Part shown: piece by piece, positions 11,313 through 21,800 of the stretch
How positions within the stretch are numbered: position 1 is the first letter of the stretch
How the letters are laid out: the number at the start of each line of letters is the position of its first letter
Source: Schizochytrium sp. TIO01
Taxonomy: Eukaryota > Sar > Bigyra > Thraustochytrida > Thraustochytriidae
Assembly (NCBI GenBank): GCA_004764695.1
Contig: SMSO01000033.1
Location: forward strand, 139,001-203,000
Length of the DNA stretch: 64,000 bases
Direction: 5' to 3'
Notes under the pieces: model-generated
Database searches by the model: none
Told to the model about the DNA's origin: nothing
Seen by the model: the letters and a program-made list of their open reading frames with translations, nothing else
Program-made: the position numbers and the translations under genes

Positions 11313-12851
11313 ATGACAGTGCTGCTCCTTGTCTCGCTATTGTCGCTCTTACATTTTCCGCCAAGGGGCTCCCTTCATGGAATGTTGACGCCATTCTCGC
11401 TCTTGCCCCTCTTGGCCATAAGCTTGATGACCGACGTTCGAGGAGTCGAACATGCAGGTTTCAAGGTTCAAGTTCGCGTGGGCAACGCTGACGGAGGAAA
11501 CTCAAGCGTGGCCGTCATTGATAACGAAGAGGCTGGCGTGAGGCTACTTCGTTATGGAGACAGCATCTTAGGCGGCCAATTCCTATCTCAAGAGTGGCAG
11601 GAGCTCTCACCATTCACAGCTTTCGTGACCATGGGGATACTGGCGACTCGAGTAGCAGCAAACCAAGGAGGAAACCGCTCACAGGCTGCAATGCTACAGC
11701 TAGGACTTGGCGTAGGCAGTGTACCTCAATTTGCCAAAATGCGAGGGGCCTATGGGATCGTAGATGCCGTAGAAAACAGCACTGTCGTTGCGAAGTTGGC
11801 GTGCGAACAATTTAGCTACAATGCCGGCCGCATCTTCTTCGCTGATGCTCACGAGTTTATTCAGAGACATAGATCCGGGCTAATGGAAGCAAGACAACCT
11901 GGGCAGTTTCAAGATCGAGAATTTCTGCATACTGTCAAGGGGGGAGCTGAGCTGAGTCAGCGCGACGAAATTGAATTCGGCGCTCGAGGAACCCAGGAAG
12001 CGACAACGTTCGAAGGTACACAGCTCGAATTTACGGCGCTAGACCCCAACGAAGGATGTTCTGTCACGACATCTCTTGCGCCGAGGCGACGTTACGAACT
12101 GATTGCGCAAGACTTGTACATGGGCTGGAACCCTCTTCATATGCTACGAAAAGAGGTCTTCCGCACAATCCGCCGTGAATGGCTCCACCCTGAGCGTGGA
12201 GTATACTTAGTGAACTTTGTTTCCATCTTTCGCGGCCCTCGTAGCGCTTTTTTTCGAGCGGTGGTTCACACTTTACAATATGAGTTTGCTCACGTTATCT
12301 GCTTCCGAGATGCGCCACCCTCGCATGAGGCCACCCTTCCCGCGAACCACATGTGTTTAGCCTCTCAGAATGCGAGTTTGATAGATATGGGTCCTGTTTT
12401 GCCCGCAAGACGCGCGGTGCCATTGTCCTCTCTGGACCTCGCTTCCATTGCCGACTACGTTACTCACTGGCGCATTTTTCCTGCTGTTGCAGCTTGTTCA
12501 GAAGACGATGCGTTGCACTTGAATTCCGAAGATCTCTGTAGCGACCCCTACGTCTCCGCCACGTCGTCCTCGCCTTTCTCATTCGCACCAGATACTTGTC
12601 CTTCTCCTTCGCACTCGAGCGTCCCGCATTTATTCGCTGCATATGCTGTTCCACCAAATCTTCGCATCGGAGCGCTCAACAACCAAGAAAACCCTCAAAT
12701 GTGCCCCTCGCCGCTGCTGGAGCCTCTGTTGCTACACGCCCAACTCTCTCCAAGCGCCTTATCTCTGTACTTTGGCGAGGCCCTCGATTTCACACACTCT
12801 GCAATGCGCCGCCAAATCCACCCCATGCTCCCCGAATCCCTCTGGGCTTGA
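11313..12851 (+). CDS. Spermidine-synthase-like methyltransferase-fold protein with signal peptide or anchor
   Basis: This is a single-exon frame of 512 residues. About 126-180 holds a Rossmann-type nucleotide-binding signature: LQLGLGVGSVPQF, then the acidic strand VDAVENSTVV and, further on, RIFFADAHEFI. This matches the spermidine/spermine synthase superfamily (polyamine synthase-like SAM or dcSAM binding). A later DLYMGWNPLHML segment lies where aminopropyltransferases and their relatives carry the active-site loop. The N-terminus has two hydrophobic stretches (1-13 and 25-38). Met24 (11382) is an alternative start that would give a more ordinary signal peptide. A long Cys- and Pro-containing C-terminal tail has no known motif. 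Genuine cytosolic spermidine synthases lack such a leader, so this may be a related methyltransferase of the secretory pathway. No substrate is assigned. Confidence 0.72.
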   Translation: MTVLLLVSLLSLLHFPPRGSLHGMLTPFSLLPLLAISLMTDVRGVEHAGFKVQVRVGNADGGNSSVAVIDNEEAGVRLLRYGDSILGGQFLSQEWQELSPFTAFVTMGILATRVAANQGGNRSQAAMLQLGLGVGSVPQFAKMRGAYGIVDAVENSTVVAKLACEQFSYNAGRIFFADAHEFIQRHRSGLMEARQPGQFQDREFLHTVKGGAELSQRDEIEFGARGTQEATTFEGTQLEFTALDPNEGCSVTTSLAPRRRYELIAQDLYMGWNPLHMLRKEVFRTIRREWLHPERGVYLVNFVSIFRGPRSAFFRAVVHTLQYEFAHVICFRDAPPSHEATLPANHMCLASQNASLIDMGPVLPARRAVPLSSLDLASIADYVTHWRIFPAVAACSEDDALHLNSEDLCSDPYVSATSSSPFSFAPDTCPSPSHSSVPHLFAAYAVPPNLRIGALNNQENPQMCPSPLLEPLLLHAQLSPSALSLYFGEALDFTHSAMRRQIHPMLPESLWA

Positions 12852-14249
12852 ACCGTGACGGGCCACCCTCATTAAATACCCTCACGCGCGTTGGTGCCAA
12901 CGGTGCGTACCTACTTTTGTTTATCCATTGCGAGGCCATTACCCCTCTACTCCACGCCTGGCTTTCTTGCCTGGAAAAAAACCAAAACCGGCCTGCTGCA
13001 TCCTCTCCAGAGTTTGCTCCTCAATTGCAATTCATCCCACCCCCACCGCAAGCGATGCGTGGCAGGCAGGCAAGCAAGCAAACAAGCGATTTCAGGTGCG
13101 AGGGCGCCCAGCTTGAGCGGACTTAGTAGCAGCAGCTCCTGCGATGCCCGAAACCCACTGCCTATCTGCTGCCACTGCCAAGCTGTACGGCGTCTACTTC
13201 AGTAGTCGCGAAAATAGCGATTGATAATCTATGGCTCTAAACTCAGGTCACCTGCGACTGCTGCCACCCCAAGATTCGAAACTTGGAACCTCGGCTGCAC
13301 GCGCTGGCCGGGAAGGACTGAAATGATGAAAGACCGCTGCCTACTGCCGCCTAGCGGAGACCTAGTGCGGCCAGTCAATTCGCCGCCACCAGCGCATCTT
13401 GTAGAGCAGCGAACCTCACGACCTGAAGGAGCTCTGTAGATCACGTGTTTACGTGGTGGAAACTAACAAGCACTCTCACTAGTCAGAGGCTGCTCTTATC
13501 CATGGACCGAACAATCAATCTTTGCTTGTTTGCTTGCTTGCTTGCCGCCTAGCTTGGCTTGCTTGCTTGCCGCCTAGCTTGGATTGCTTGCTTGCCGCCT
13601 AGCTTGGATTGCTTGCGGCCTAGCTAGCTAGCTTGCTTGTTTGGGTAAAACTCAAGTTAAAACACAACGTCGCGTATAGGCCTAGTTGATGCAAATAGAG
13701 CACTGACTGGAAACAGCTAAAATACATGAAGCTGGTTGCCATGTTTAGCAGAAGTTGATGGGGTGGAGAACTCGTCGAACTAATCTCCTACAACAACCAG
13801 AGGCTGCCCGAGTCCCTCACAGAATTTTGGGAGAACGCGGGGAAGAGATAGGCTCTTATGAAGTTGAGGTCATCATGAAGGGTGTTTGTTTATGAAAATG
13901 TCAGGAAGAAGCTGCTAGAGGTAGTAGGAATCGAATGAAAGTGGCGCACTGAGTCACTTAGAGGTGTGTTATATTTTTTTAAGGGGTGAAGTCGGGCTTT
14001 TGGAACTAGGAACTGAATATAGGAATTATGAAGACAAAGTGTTGCTTCCGAGTAGAACCAAGGTATAATAGTAGTGTTCCCTTTTAAGCATTTCAGGGCC
14101 GATGAAGGCGACCAAAGCTCTTGGACACCACGCTGCGACGGCAAGCTATCGGGGCGCAGAACAAGACAAGCTTGACTACTGAAAACCGGACGGATCGCAT
14201 TGGCATTTTCACATTTGGTTTCTTTTCACTTCAGAGGTGTTTTGGCTAG
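12852..14249. other. Spacer with short tandem repeats
   Basis: No gene is supported. Frames that continue past 12851 in other phases are shadows of the upstream gene and its 3' UTR. A 25-bp tandem repeat lies at 13536-13610 with GCTTG/GCTAG-rich flanks. The end, about 14150-14249, should contain the promoter and leader of the next gene. Confidence 0.5.
13536..13610. repeat. 25-bp tandem repeat, three copies
   Basis: Three consecutive 25-base units (13536-13560, 13561-13585, 13586-13610) begin GCTTGCTTGCCGCC. They differ at one base near the unit end (CTT versus ATT). A decayed fourth unit rich in GCTAGCTAG follows to about 13640. Confidence 0.9.
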
Positions 14250-16451
14250 ATGCGGGAAAGCCGCCCCATGAGGGTCAGCCGCGATGGCGTGGATGCGATG
14301 CTCCTCCGCGTTCTGACAGCGTCCACCCTGGCAGGAGATAATGCCTCAAGAACGTCTGCTGCAGCGTCTTCGGCAGTCGTGTATACTTCTCTAGAGCAGC
14401 CAGGAGCTGCGGAGGAAGTACTCATGCGCGAAGGTCTTGCTCTTGACGGAGCTCACGCGGTGCATTTGGCGTCAAAGTGGAGACAACAAAACGCTGAAGC
14501 ATTGCAAAATCAGACATCATTTGGACGTGAAGATCAATCCCAAGAAGAAAGAAAAACCTCAGGGCATAGTACAAGTGTACAAATGAAACAACGGCAACGG
14601 CGTCGTAGGCGGCAGCAACAACAGGAGCCGCAAGATGAAGACTCCTCCGGGACTGATGATGAAGAAGAGAAAGACAACGAGGAAGAATATCTGGAGGCCA
14701 TCAGCTCCCATAAATTACCTAAACTTTTGGCAACGGCAAGAAAGCATGTCGCGAAACTCTTCCCTGGTCTGCAGGCTTTGAGTGAAGCAAAGGCATCGAT
14801 TTCTAGTCCACTTGCACATGGTGATACCGTTGAATTGTGCGCCAGCGGTGTTTGGATGACCCGCGCGAGTCATTCAGCAAACATTTTTAATGGGTTTCGT
14901 CGTCTCTTTGACTCTGATTTCTGCTTGCAAAAAAATGCGTCGCAAGCCACTGCTTGCACATTCCGTATTCGCAAATTGTATCAGCCTGATGTCCCAATTC
15001 ATTTTGGCGACACTATTGAGCTGGTACCAGAGGGGGCAGCTCTTGCATCTGGGTACACCCTTCGGGTCAAGCTGGTTTGCGCAGGTCGATATGGTCCAAT
15101 TTACCACATGGATCATGTTTTTCTCGTCGGTGTCTCAGCACCGACAGATGCACCCACGTGGACACTCGTCGCAGCACAATCTGCTCGCTTGCAAGGCGTG
15201 CGCGCTCTAAAACGTATCGACATCGTTAACTCGAAAGGTGAAGCTAGAATGTACTCTTCCCCAACTTGTTTTACAATCCACAAGCATGGTGAACCTGTTG
15301 TGACACCCGTGCCAGGAGACAAGAACTCTGCATCCATGGACGTAAGTGTTTTAGTTTATAATGCTTGGATGATGCCACAAATCTGGAACTCGCTTCCATT
15401 ATTTCAATGCGTCGGCGTCCCTTTTTCGCCAGGCAACCGCTTTCGTGCTAAGCAGGCACCCAGGGCTTTGCTCAAAGAACTTACCAAGAGCAAGGGATCT
15501 GCCTCCCCATCTAGGGCTTCTACCCGTAAGATGTCACACATGCCAGGACATGAAGAAGACAATGAGTTTCCCGACGTAGTCATTCTTTGTGAAGCCTTTT
15601 CCGAACGCGCTGGCTCACTTCTTAAAGCTGGTTTGAAACGCGAGTTTGGGCTTGTCTTTGAAACCCCAACAGGCGGAAGTGATCCGTTTGTAGAGTCAGG
15701 TGCTCTAATCAATAGCGGAGTATGTGTTCTCTCCCGCTACCCCATCGTGCAAGCTGACTTCCATTCATACCGTAAGTCGTGGGGTGGCCGCAGTCGGTTC
15801 ACAAATAAAGGTGTATTTTATGTACGCATTGAAAAGAACGGTCGACCTGTTAATGTTCTTGCATCCCACCTCGAGGCTTGGGACTCACCCACGGCTGTGA
15901 CAGCACGAGAGAAACAGTTTTTTTCAATTCAAAGAATTATTCAGTCTCTTAATTTGGCGAAAAACGAACCAGTCATTATTGCCGGCAACATGAATATTTG
16001 CCGTGTACAAGACGCCGATCAGTATGATCATATGTTAGACATTCTTAATGCGAAAGATCCTTCGGAATCGGAGCACAAACAATCATACTCCAAAAATAAG
16101 AAGGCTATTCCAAAGAACAGTGTCTTTCTTGGAAAACCCAGCAATTTACTAGAATCAAAATCTCAATCTAAAACTCTCTATAAAAGTGCGGTCAAGCCCC
16201 ACCGACCCAGCTCAGCCACCACAGCTTTACAAGCGTACAGCTTTGATGTTGTTGAGAATATCATGGAAGAAGACCCAGCCAGCTTTGGTCGCTTAAACCA
16301 TTGCCTCTTTTCTGCAGCTCACAGCGTCCCCAAGAGTGCCCAATCTACACTTTTGCGTTCTATGTCTACGAATCGTTACTCCCATGCTGAGAAACACAAA
16401 CGCCACACAATCTCTGATCATTATCCGGTTCTCACTCGCTTTCAATTCTAA
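14250..16451 (+). CDS. Sphingomyelinase-like endonuclease/exonuclease/phosphatase-fold enzyme
   Basis: The 733-residue product has a low-complexity N-terminus (basic Gln/Arg run then acidic run, about 105-145) and a beta-rich segment at about 190-300 with repeated HGDTVEL/FGDTIEL motifs. An EEP-fold domain of the neutral sphingomyelinase (bacterial SMase C-like) type follows at about 364-733. The metal-site Glu448 (LCEAF), His540 (SHLEAWD), the GNMN motif at 579-582 and the terminal SDHYPVLTRF (D723, H724) are visible. In this fold the GNMN position is normally GDxN, with Asp as a catalytic or metal-site residue. Here it is Asn580, which may reduce or change activity. An insertion of about 130 residues separates GNMN from SDHYP. 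The expected reaction is hydrolysis of sphingomyelin or ceramide phospho-head groups. No signal peptide is obvious. The 3' end faces the WDR55-like gene. Confidence 0.82.
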   Translation: MRESRPMRVSRDGVDAMLLRVLTASTLAGDNASRTSAAASSAVVYTSLEQPGAAEEVLMREGLALDGAHAVHLASKWRQQNAEALQNQTSFGREDQSQEERKTSGHSTSVQMKQRQRRRRRQQQQEPQDEDSSGTDDEEEKDNEEEYLEAISSHKLPKLLATARKHVAKLFPGLQALSEAKASISSPLAHGDTVELCASGVWMTRASHSANIFNGFRRLFDSDFCLQKNASQATACTFRIRKLYQPDVPIHFGDTIELVPEGAALASGYTLRVKLVCAGRYGPIYHMDHVFLVGVSAPTDAPTWTLVAAQSARLQGVRALKRIDIVNSKGEARMYSSPTCFTIHKHGEPVVTPVPGDKNSASMDVSVLVYNAWMMPQIWNSLPLFQCVGVPFSPGNRFRAKQAPRALLKELTKSKGSASPSRASTRKMSHMPGHEEDNEFPDVVILCEAFSERAGSLLKAGLKREFGLVFETPTGGSDPFVESGALINSGVCVLSRYPIVQADFHSYRKSWGGRSRFTNKGVFYVRIEKNGRPVNVLASHLEAWDSPTAVTAREKQFFSIQRIIQSLNLAKNEPVIIAGNMNICRVQDADQYDHMLDILNAKDPSESEHKQSYSKNKKAIPKNSVFLGKPSNLLESKSQSKTLYKSAVKPHRPSSATTALQAYSFDVVENIMEEDPASFGRLNHCLFSAAHSVPKSAQSTLLRSMSTNRYSHAEKHKRHTISDHYPVLTRFQF

Positions 16452-16805
16452 AGCGCAGCCTGATTTTGCATCGCAAAAAGATCCTACTTAAAGGAGTTCT
16501 TATTTCATAACCCTCTTTTTTCCAGAGAAGATAAGCAGAAACAGTGACTTCGAGAGTTCTATCCAAAAAGAACAACCAGCTGATTCACATACATACCATC
16601 CATGACAGATTGCAAAAATCTGCTGCTTTTCTTGCCTTTATTTTTCATCGTACCAGTAGCTATTATCCTGAAACCTCCTTTTCTGTATTTGACTGAACAA
16701 TATTTTTTTTTAAATAGAATATTTGAAATGTTGCAAAGCAAGGGAAAACGTTGATCTTTAAAGCTTACGTTAAATTTTCCTCTAGTCTGATTTGCGCTAT
16801 CAGTT
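16452..16805. other. Convergent 3' spacer
   Basis: This 354-base stretch lies between two gene ends that face each other. It is T/A-rich and probably holds both 3' UTRs. No gene is seen. Confidence 0.6.
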
Positions 16806-18302
16806 TTACATGTCATCATAAAAGGAGCCAGTTGCTGCTGTTTTTCGGGCGCGTTTTGAAAGGTGAGAAATGCTTGCAGAGGACTGGCCCTTCTTGTTTT
16901 TCGTCTTGATTTTGGTAAAGTCTCCAACATTAGCCTTTTGTTTCGGATTTTTCCCAGATGCCTTATCATCGTCACCGTCACTATCATCATCGTCATCATC
17001 ATCACTGTCATCTTTCTTGCTGACTTTCTGATTATCATCATCTGCTCCATCGTCATCGTCATCATCGTCATCGCCATCGGAGTCTTCATCATCACTCTTT
17101 GCACCAGATTTTCTCTTGGTGGCGCTTCCAGACTTGACAACGGTCTTTGGTTTGGTGTCATCATCATCATCATCGTCATCGTCACTGTCATCGTCACTGT
17201 CATCTTCGTCATCTTCATCATCACTACCCTCGAGGAAGACTGATGCATCCCAAAAGCGGACGATTTCATCGTGGGAAGAGCTTGCAATGGCCATGCGGTC
17301 GTGCGTCCACGAAAGCCTCTCAATCGGAAAGTCCATGTGATCTCCCAGAACACCCACCAGTTTGTGAGGGTAAATGGTTAGTACACGCATCATGCCATCA
17401 CTAGAACCTGTAATAATCGTGGAGTCATCAACTCCGAGAATGCAGTCAATACTCTCCGGGTGACCAGGGTAGCGGTCAGAGACATCACCCCATGCACCCC
17501 ATGACCAGAAGCTCAAAACTCCCTCTTGGGTACCCGCTACGAGCTTGCTTCCACCTCGCACGACTTGCAAGGACAAGATGTCGTCGTCCTGTGGTACAGA
17601 CCTGTCCTTAAGCTTAAGCTTGCGAAAAGCCATTTTCAGGTCGTATACACCAAGCGTACTGTCTCCACTTGCTGTGACGAGCGTCTTGCGTCGTCCATCC
17701 ACGACCATGTCAGAAATGTAATCCTCATGGTCTTTGACTGTCGAGAGGGCTGCTTTCGAGGATGCCTGACGCAGATCCCAAATTTTAATCTCACCTTCCT
17801 CGTCTCCTGACACAAAAAGATCGTCACGCTCCAGACTGTGCACAGAGTTTACGGCAGCCCCGTGAGCCTGATCAGCAGTCCAAAAGACCTTTCCATTTGC
17901 CACATCCCAGGCCTTGAGGTCCTTCGAAACGCCACCAGTCACTAGCACGGATGCAGTTTGTCCAGAACTAGAACTCGAGCTTGAGCCAGGGCTTGCGTTT
18001 GAGCTAAAACATGCCACGCGGCACGCGTCTTTGTGAGCTCCCTTGAAGACATTCACCCGTCGCGAGTCTTCTTTCGAGTTTCGGGAGGCCTTTTGGGGTT
18101 TCTTTGATTTCTTGCCATTATCATCATCGTCGATAGCTTCAATTTTCTCGTCACTAGCATCAAGCTCGGCCTGAATTTCAGAGTTGTATCGCCAAAATTC
18201 AACGCTTCCGTCCACAAGACCAGTCACAGCAAGGTCCTCATGAGGGTGCAGCGCAAGACCCATTACTGTGGCGCCGCAACGCAGACTCTTTGGTGCAGGC
18301 AT
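16806..18302 (-). CDS. WD-repeat protein, WDR55/JIP5-like ribosome-biogenesis factor
   Basis: The product has 498 residues. The first 360 or so form a WD40 propeller, with several GH/WD-type blades such as VNSVHSLERDDLFVSGDEEG followed by IKIWDLR. An extremely acidic Asp/Ser tail follows (about 368-455), encoded by TCATCG-type repeats. It ends in a short basic segment, LSKRARKTAATGSFYDDM. This order (propeller, acidic tail, basic end finishing in an aromatic/acidic motif) is that of WDR55, JIP5 in yeast, a nucleolar protein needed for rRNA processing. The opening segment LALHPHEDLAVTGLVDG also fits that family. Open frames on the other strand across the acidic tail are artefacts of the repetitive codons. 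The start is the only ATG with a propeller strand directly after it. Confidence 0.85.
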   Translation of the reverse strand: MPAPKSLRCGATVMGLALHPHEDLAVTGLVDGSVEFWRYNSEIQAELDASDEKIEAIDDDDNGKKSKKPQKASRNSKEDSRRVNVFKGAHKDACRVACFSSNASPGSSSSSSSGQTASVLVTGGVSKDLKAWDVANGKVFWTADQAHGAAVNSVHSLERDDLFVSGDEEGEIKIWDLRQASSKAALSTVKDHEDYISDMVVDGRRKTLVTASGDSTLGVYDLKMAFRKLKLKDRSVPQDDDILSLQVVRGGSKLVAGTQEGVLSFWSWGAWGDVSDRYPGHPESIDCILGVDDSTIITGSSDGMMRVLTIYPHKLVGVLGDHMDFPIERLSWTHDRMAIASSSHDEIVRFWDASVFLEGSDDEDDEDDSDDDSDDDDDDDDDTKPKTVVKSGSATKRKSGAKSDDEDSDGDDDDDDDDGADDDNQKVSKKDDSDDDDDDDSDGDDDKASGKNPKQKANVGDFTKIKTKNKKGQSSASISHLSKRARKTAATGSFYDDM

Positions 18303-18880
18303 TGTGAAGGTGACCTACGAGACGCTTAAGAGCTATATAAAGATCTGCGCAGCGACCACCCTAGTCACCTGTTCACAACTTTGGATTTGTGATGCAGGGT
18401 TCTGTGGACTCGATCAATCGATGAATCAATCATTGATTGAAACACTAATGATTGATTGACCACAGCCAGTCCTCTTCACTAATACCAATATGAACTAGTC
18501 TTAAGTGTTTTAACTAATTGATGATAGCAAGTCGTAGTGCATTGTACTTTGGGTGACCAGTAATCCTCAGAGATTAAAATATTTGATTAAGACAGCATAG
18601 CCACATCTGGTGATGACCAAGATCATTTAAAATGCAAATTTTGAAGGGAATTTATGCACTTGATCGAGGGGTATACCGAGATGTACAAGTATTAAAAAAA
18701 TTAAGTCCTGGTACCTACCAAAAACGTTGATGTGACAAAGCTAAAAAATTGCAACTATAGAGGTGCTATCAGATGCCATTTGGGAAACTTGTAAGAGCAT
18801 CTGTTCAAAATTCTTAATCAGGGAGTTCCTGAGTCTAAGTATGGAATCAACAAAAGTCAGGATCGTTTACTACATATTTG
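18303..18880. other. Spacer between two minus-strand genes
   Basis: No gene is recognised. It includes TGATTGATTGA-like runs near 18415-18460 and a GGTACCTACC motif at about 18710. The portion next to 18302 is the probable promoter of the WDR55-like gene. Confidence 0.5.
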
Positions 18881-21800
18881 TTAGAACTTCTTGGCCCGGC
18901 CACGGGGCACACACGGCGGCAATCTGAAAGGGTGATTTTTGACGGGGAAAATAGGTGCAGAGTTCTTCATGGATAGATCCATTGAAGAAGATTCGAGCAA
19001 ATCAGGGGCACAGTTAAAAAACGCTTGACGAACAATCACTTCAACAGCATCCAAGAGAGTCAAAGAGGTATTCTCAAGGCGGAGAACATCGTTCTCGCAG
19101 TTAAACTTTGCAATCACCTGCTTCATGAACTTCTCAGCAATAGTATTGCACAATGTCGGCGTGCCCTCCTCAGGCCCGCTTGAAGATTGGCAATGAGCGC
19201 CCCAGTCTTCAGCAAAGCTGTTGAACATGCTCTGAAATGCAGAGCGCGTAGTCGAGTCAGTGATGCGCGGAACAACCTCGTTATTGACAAAGAGCTCCAG
19301 GTTCTCCTTGGTCACAGGAGAAAATACGTTTGCACCAGCCCAACGTTCAGTGAGGGGTTGGATTTTCTTGTCAAAAATTGGGTCAGCAGGAACCATACGC
19401 GGTTCATCACCTTCAATTACTTCACCTGAAATCTTATAAATTGTAGACCTGCTCATAAGCTCAAACAGCTGTGGTGAACCGACAGTGTCGAAGATCAGGT
19501 GTGTTCGATTGATTGGCGACTTATTGTTGACCCAGTGGACACCACCATTGTCAAACAAATATGCATAGCCTGCCTCCATATTTACTTCTGAGTCACCCGA
19601 GCCAAACTTGACATCCTTGTGAGTGATAACAGGAATGTGTACGCGGAAACGTCGGCCCCAGTACCCATTGCTGTATTGAGTGCTACGAGCACCGCCACCC
19701 TTTGCCCCACGCTGGTTCGGTCGGGCACCACCTCGAGCAATGAAGCGAACGTCATCAGTGTGTCTGACTACCTCTTCACCTGCCTTGAGCATCATATAAC
19801 GAGATCGTCCCACCACAGCACCAAGAGCGTCCATTGCCTTGCGCGTGTAAGGCACAAGCGAAAGCCGATCTGGAACAGGGGTAAAAGGCCCGATGCGACC
19901 TTGCTCTAGTTCTCCATTCAGAGTGACGAGCAAGATGAAGTAATTATTCACGTCCGCACGGAAGGTATAGCCATATTTATTTTCAAGAAGTGCGAGATCT
20001 TTTTTAAGAGCTTCTACATCAAACTTGATTGGGAGTCGGATGAAAGCCTCGTCGGATTGAGTAAGGCCATAAGCGTAGCCTTTAATCTTAGCATCAGCCA
20101 CCGTGGCCAGAGTCTCGGCCATGCACTGGCTATCTTCGCCAAGCATTGAATCCGTCAGGGAAGGAGAACTTACAGCAGCAGCAGGAGAAGACTCTTCAGA
20201 CATTTGAGTAGCCTTTTGCTGTGCTGACATAAGATCGTCATACTCATGACCAGTATTCAGCGGAGTCATAGATTGAAGCTCTTCAGTTGCGGTGGTTTGA
20301 GGCGTGCGCTTCACCCACGTGCGCTTTGTTAGATCAAGTGCAACATTTGTGAACTCGCTGCGCTTAAGTTCGCGCCATGTGCTGTCCACTGCGACGTAGG
20401 GAGCCCCAATGATGTTGATAATACCCTTGGTGCCCAGTCCTGAACGCTCCCAAAGCTGCTTGCCAGTGTCAATGTTAACAGCAATAAGGCTTGTCTCAAC
20501 CTCGCCACGGGCCTCACGACTACTCATAAAATCACTCATACCAAAGTACGCGATGCGATCAACTACAATGAGACCTTTCAAAAACTTTGGTTTCGCCGTG
20601 CTAATCGCAGTATGCTGCCAAATCACAGTTTTAGACGCCTGCACTGTCATCTGACCGTTGCAGTTCTTGGGCATATCTATCTTGATAAGAGCTGCGTCCT
20701 TAGAAGAGAGAGAAATGACCGATTGCCCATTGTCAACCATAACAAACCCATGCACCTGTTTGCCCACATTCTCAATTGTACATAGACGAAAACCTGTGGC
20801 CAGATCGAGCTCCACGAATTTGCTGTATCCAATATTGTGCAGAACAACCCATGCCGTGCCGTGGTCCGTGGGTGCGAGAGTGTTGATATGCTCTGCACGG
20901 GTAAACACAGGCAAGGTCTTGTGCGGCACAAGTTCTGGAAGCGTCAATTCGTGTACAGTTCCTGCAACATCAGCCACCAAAACACTGGCACGGTCCTTGG
21001 TCATGACAGCATCGTGCATGTAGCGGCTGTGCACATCTGATGACTTAACATAACCTTTTCCGGTGGGACCCTGTAGATCAATCTCCATCACTGCGTCTGG
21101 TGTCGACCCCACAGAAACCGTTCTTGAAACACGAACCATTCCCGCACTTGATCCCGGTAGCAACCCATAGTAAATACCGTGTCCCTCGTCCACAAAGGAC
21201 CAGAGATCGTTGTCCACGTCATAAAGAACAAGGCGCTGATGAGAGGATAGAAGCAGCACTGGACCGCCTAACTTTGCACTACTGCTGACCGCAGTGATTT
21301 TTGGCTGAGGCGGCTCGAGGATAGATTCTTTCACGATAACAGGCTTTGTTGGTGAAGGCACAGGCTTCGTTGGTGCAGGAACTGGTACGGTTGGGCGTTT
21401 TGTTGGAGATAATTGTGGCGTTTCCATGTCCTCATCGTCGTCGGATGCGGACACAACAGAAGAAGATGATGAAGAAGACTTTCTTGACTTGGAGCTGTGC
21501 TTAGAGGTTGAGGCGGTAGAACTACTAAGGATAGATTCTCTGAATGCTGGTGCATCCTCATGCTCTTGAACAGCAGTTTCCTGCATTTGCTCTCTCACCG
21601 AGTCGTGGCGTTTATGGTGCCCCAGCAGCAGCAGGTCGTTCTCGAGCGAGGATTTCTCACGCTTGATCGCATTGCTACGCTGACTGGACACCTCATTCTG
21701 GTAATCGAACGGCAAGTTATCCTGCTCCTGGAGTTTGATGTTGGCCTTCTTTAATTCATCCTTCTTTTCGTTCCGAATCTTCTCCTCCTGGTGCAAGAAA

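Noticed and set aside
12596-13126. 176-codon plus-strand frame over the end of the polyamine-synthase-like gene
   Set aside because: It overlaps a better-supported frame for much of its length and has no motif.
16559-17353. 264-codon minus-strand frame rich in Met and Thr
   Set aside because: It overlaps the WDR55-like gene in another phase and is produced by the repeated Asp/Ser codons of its acidic tail.
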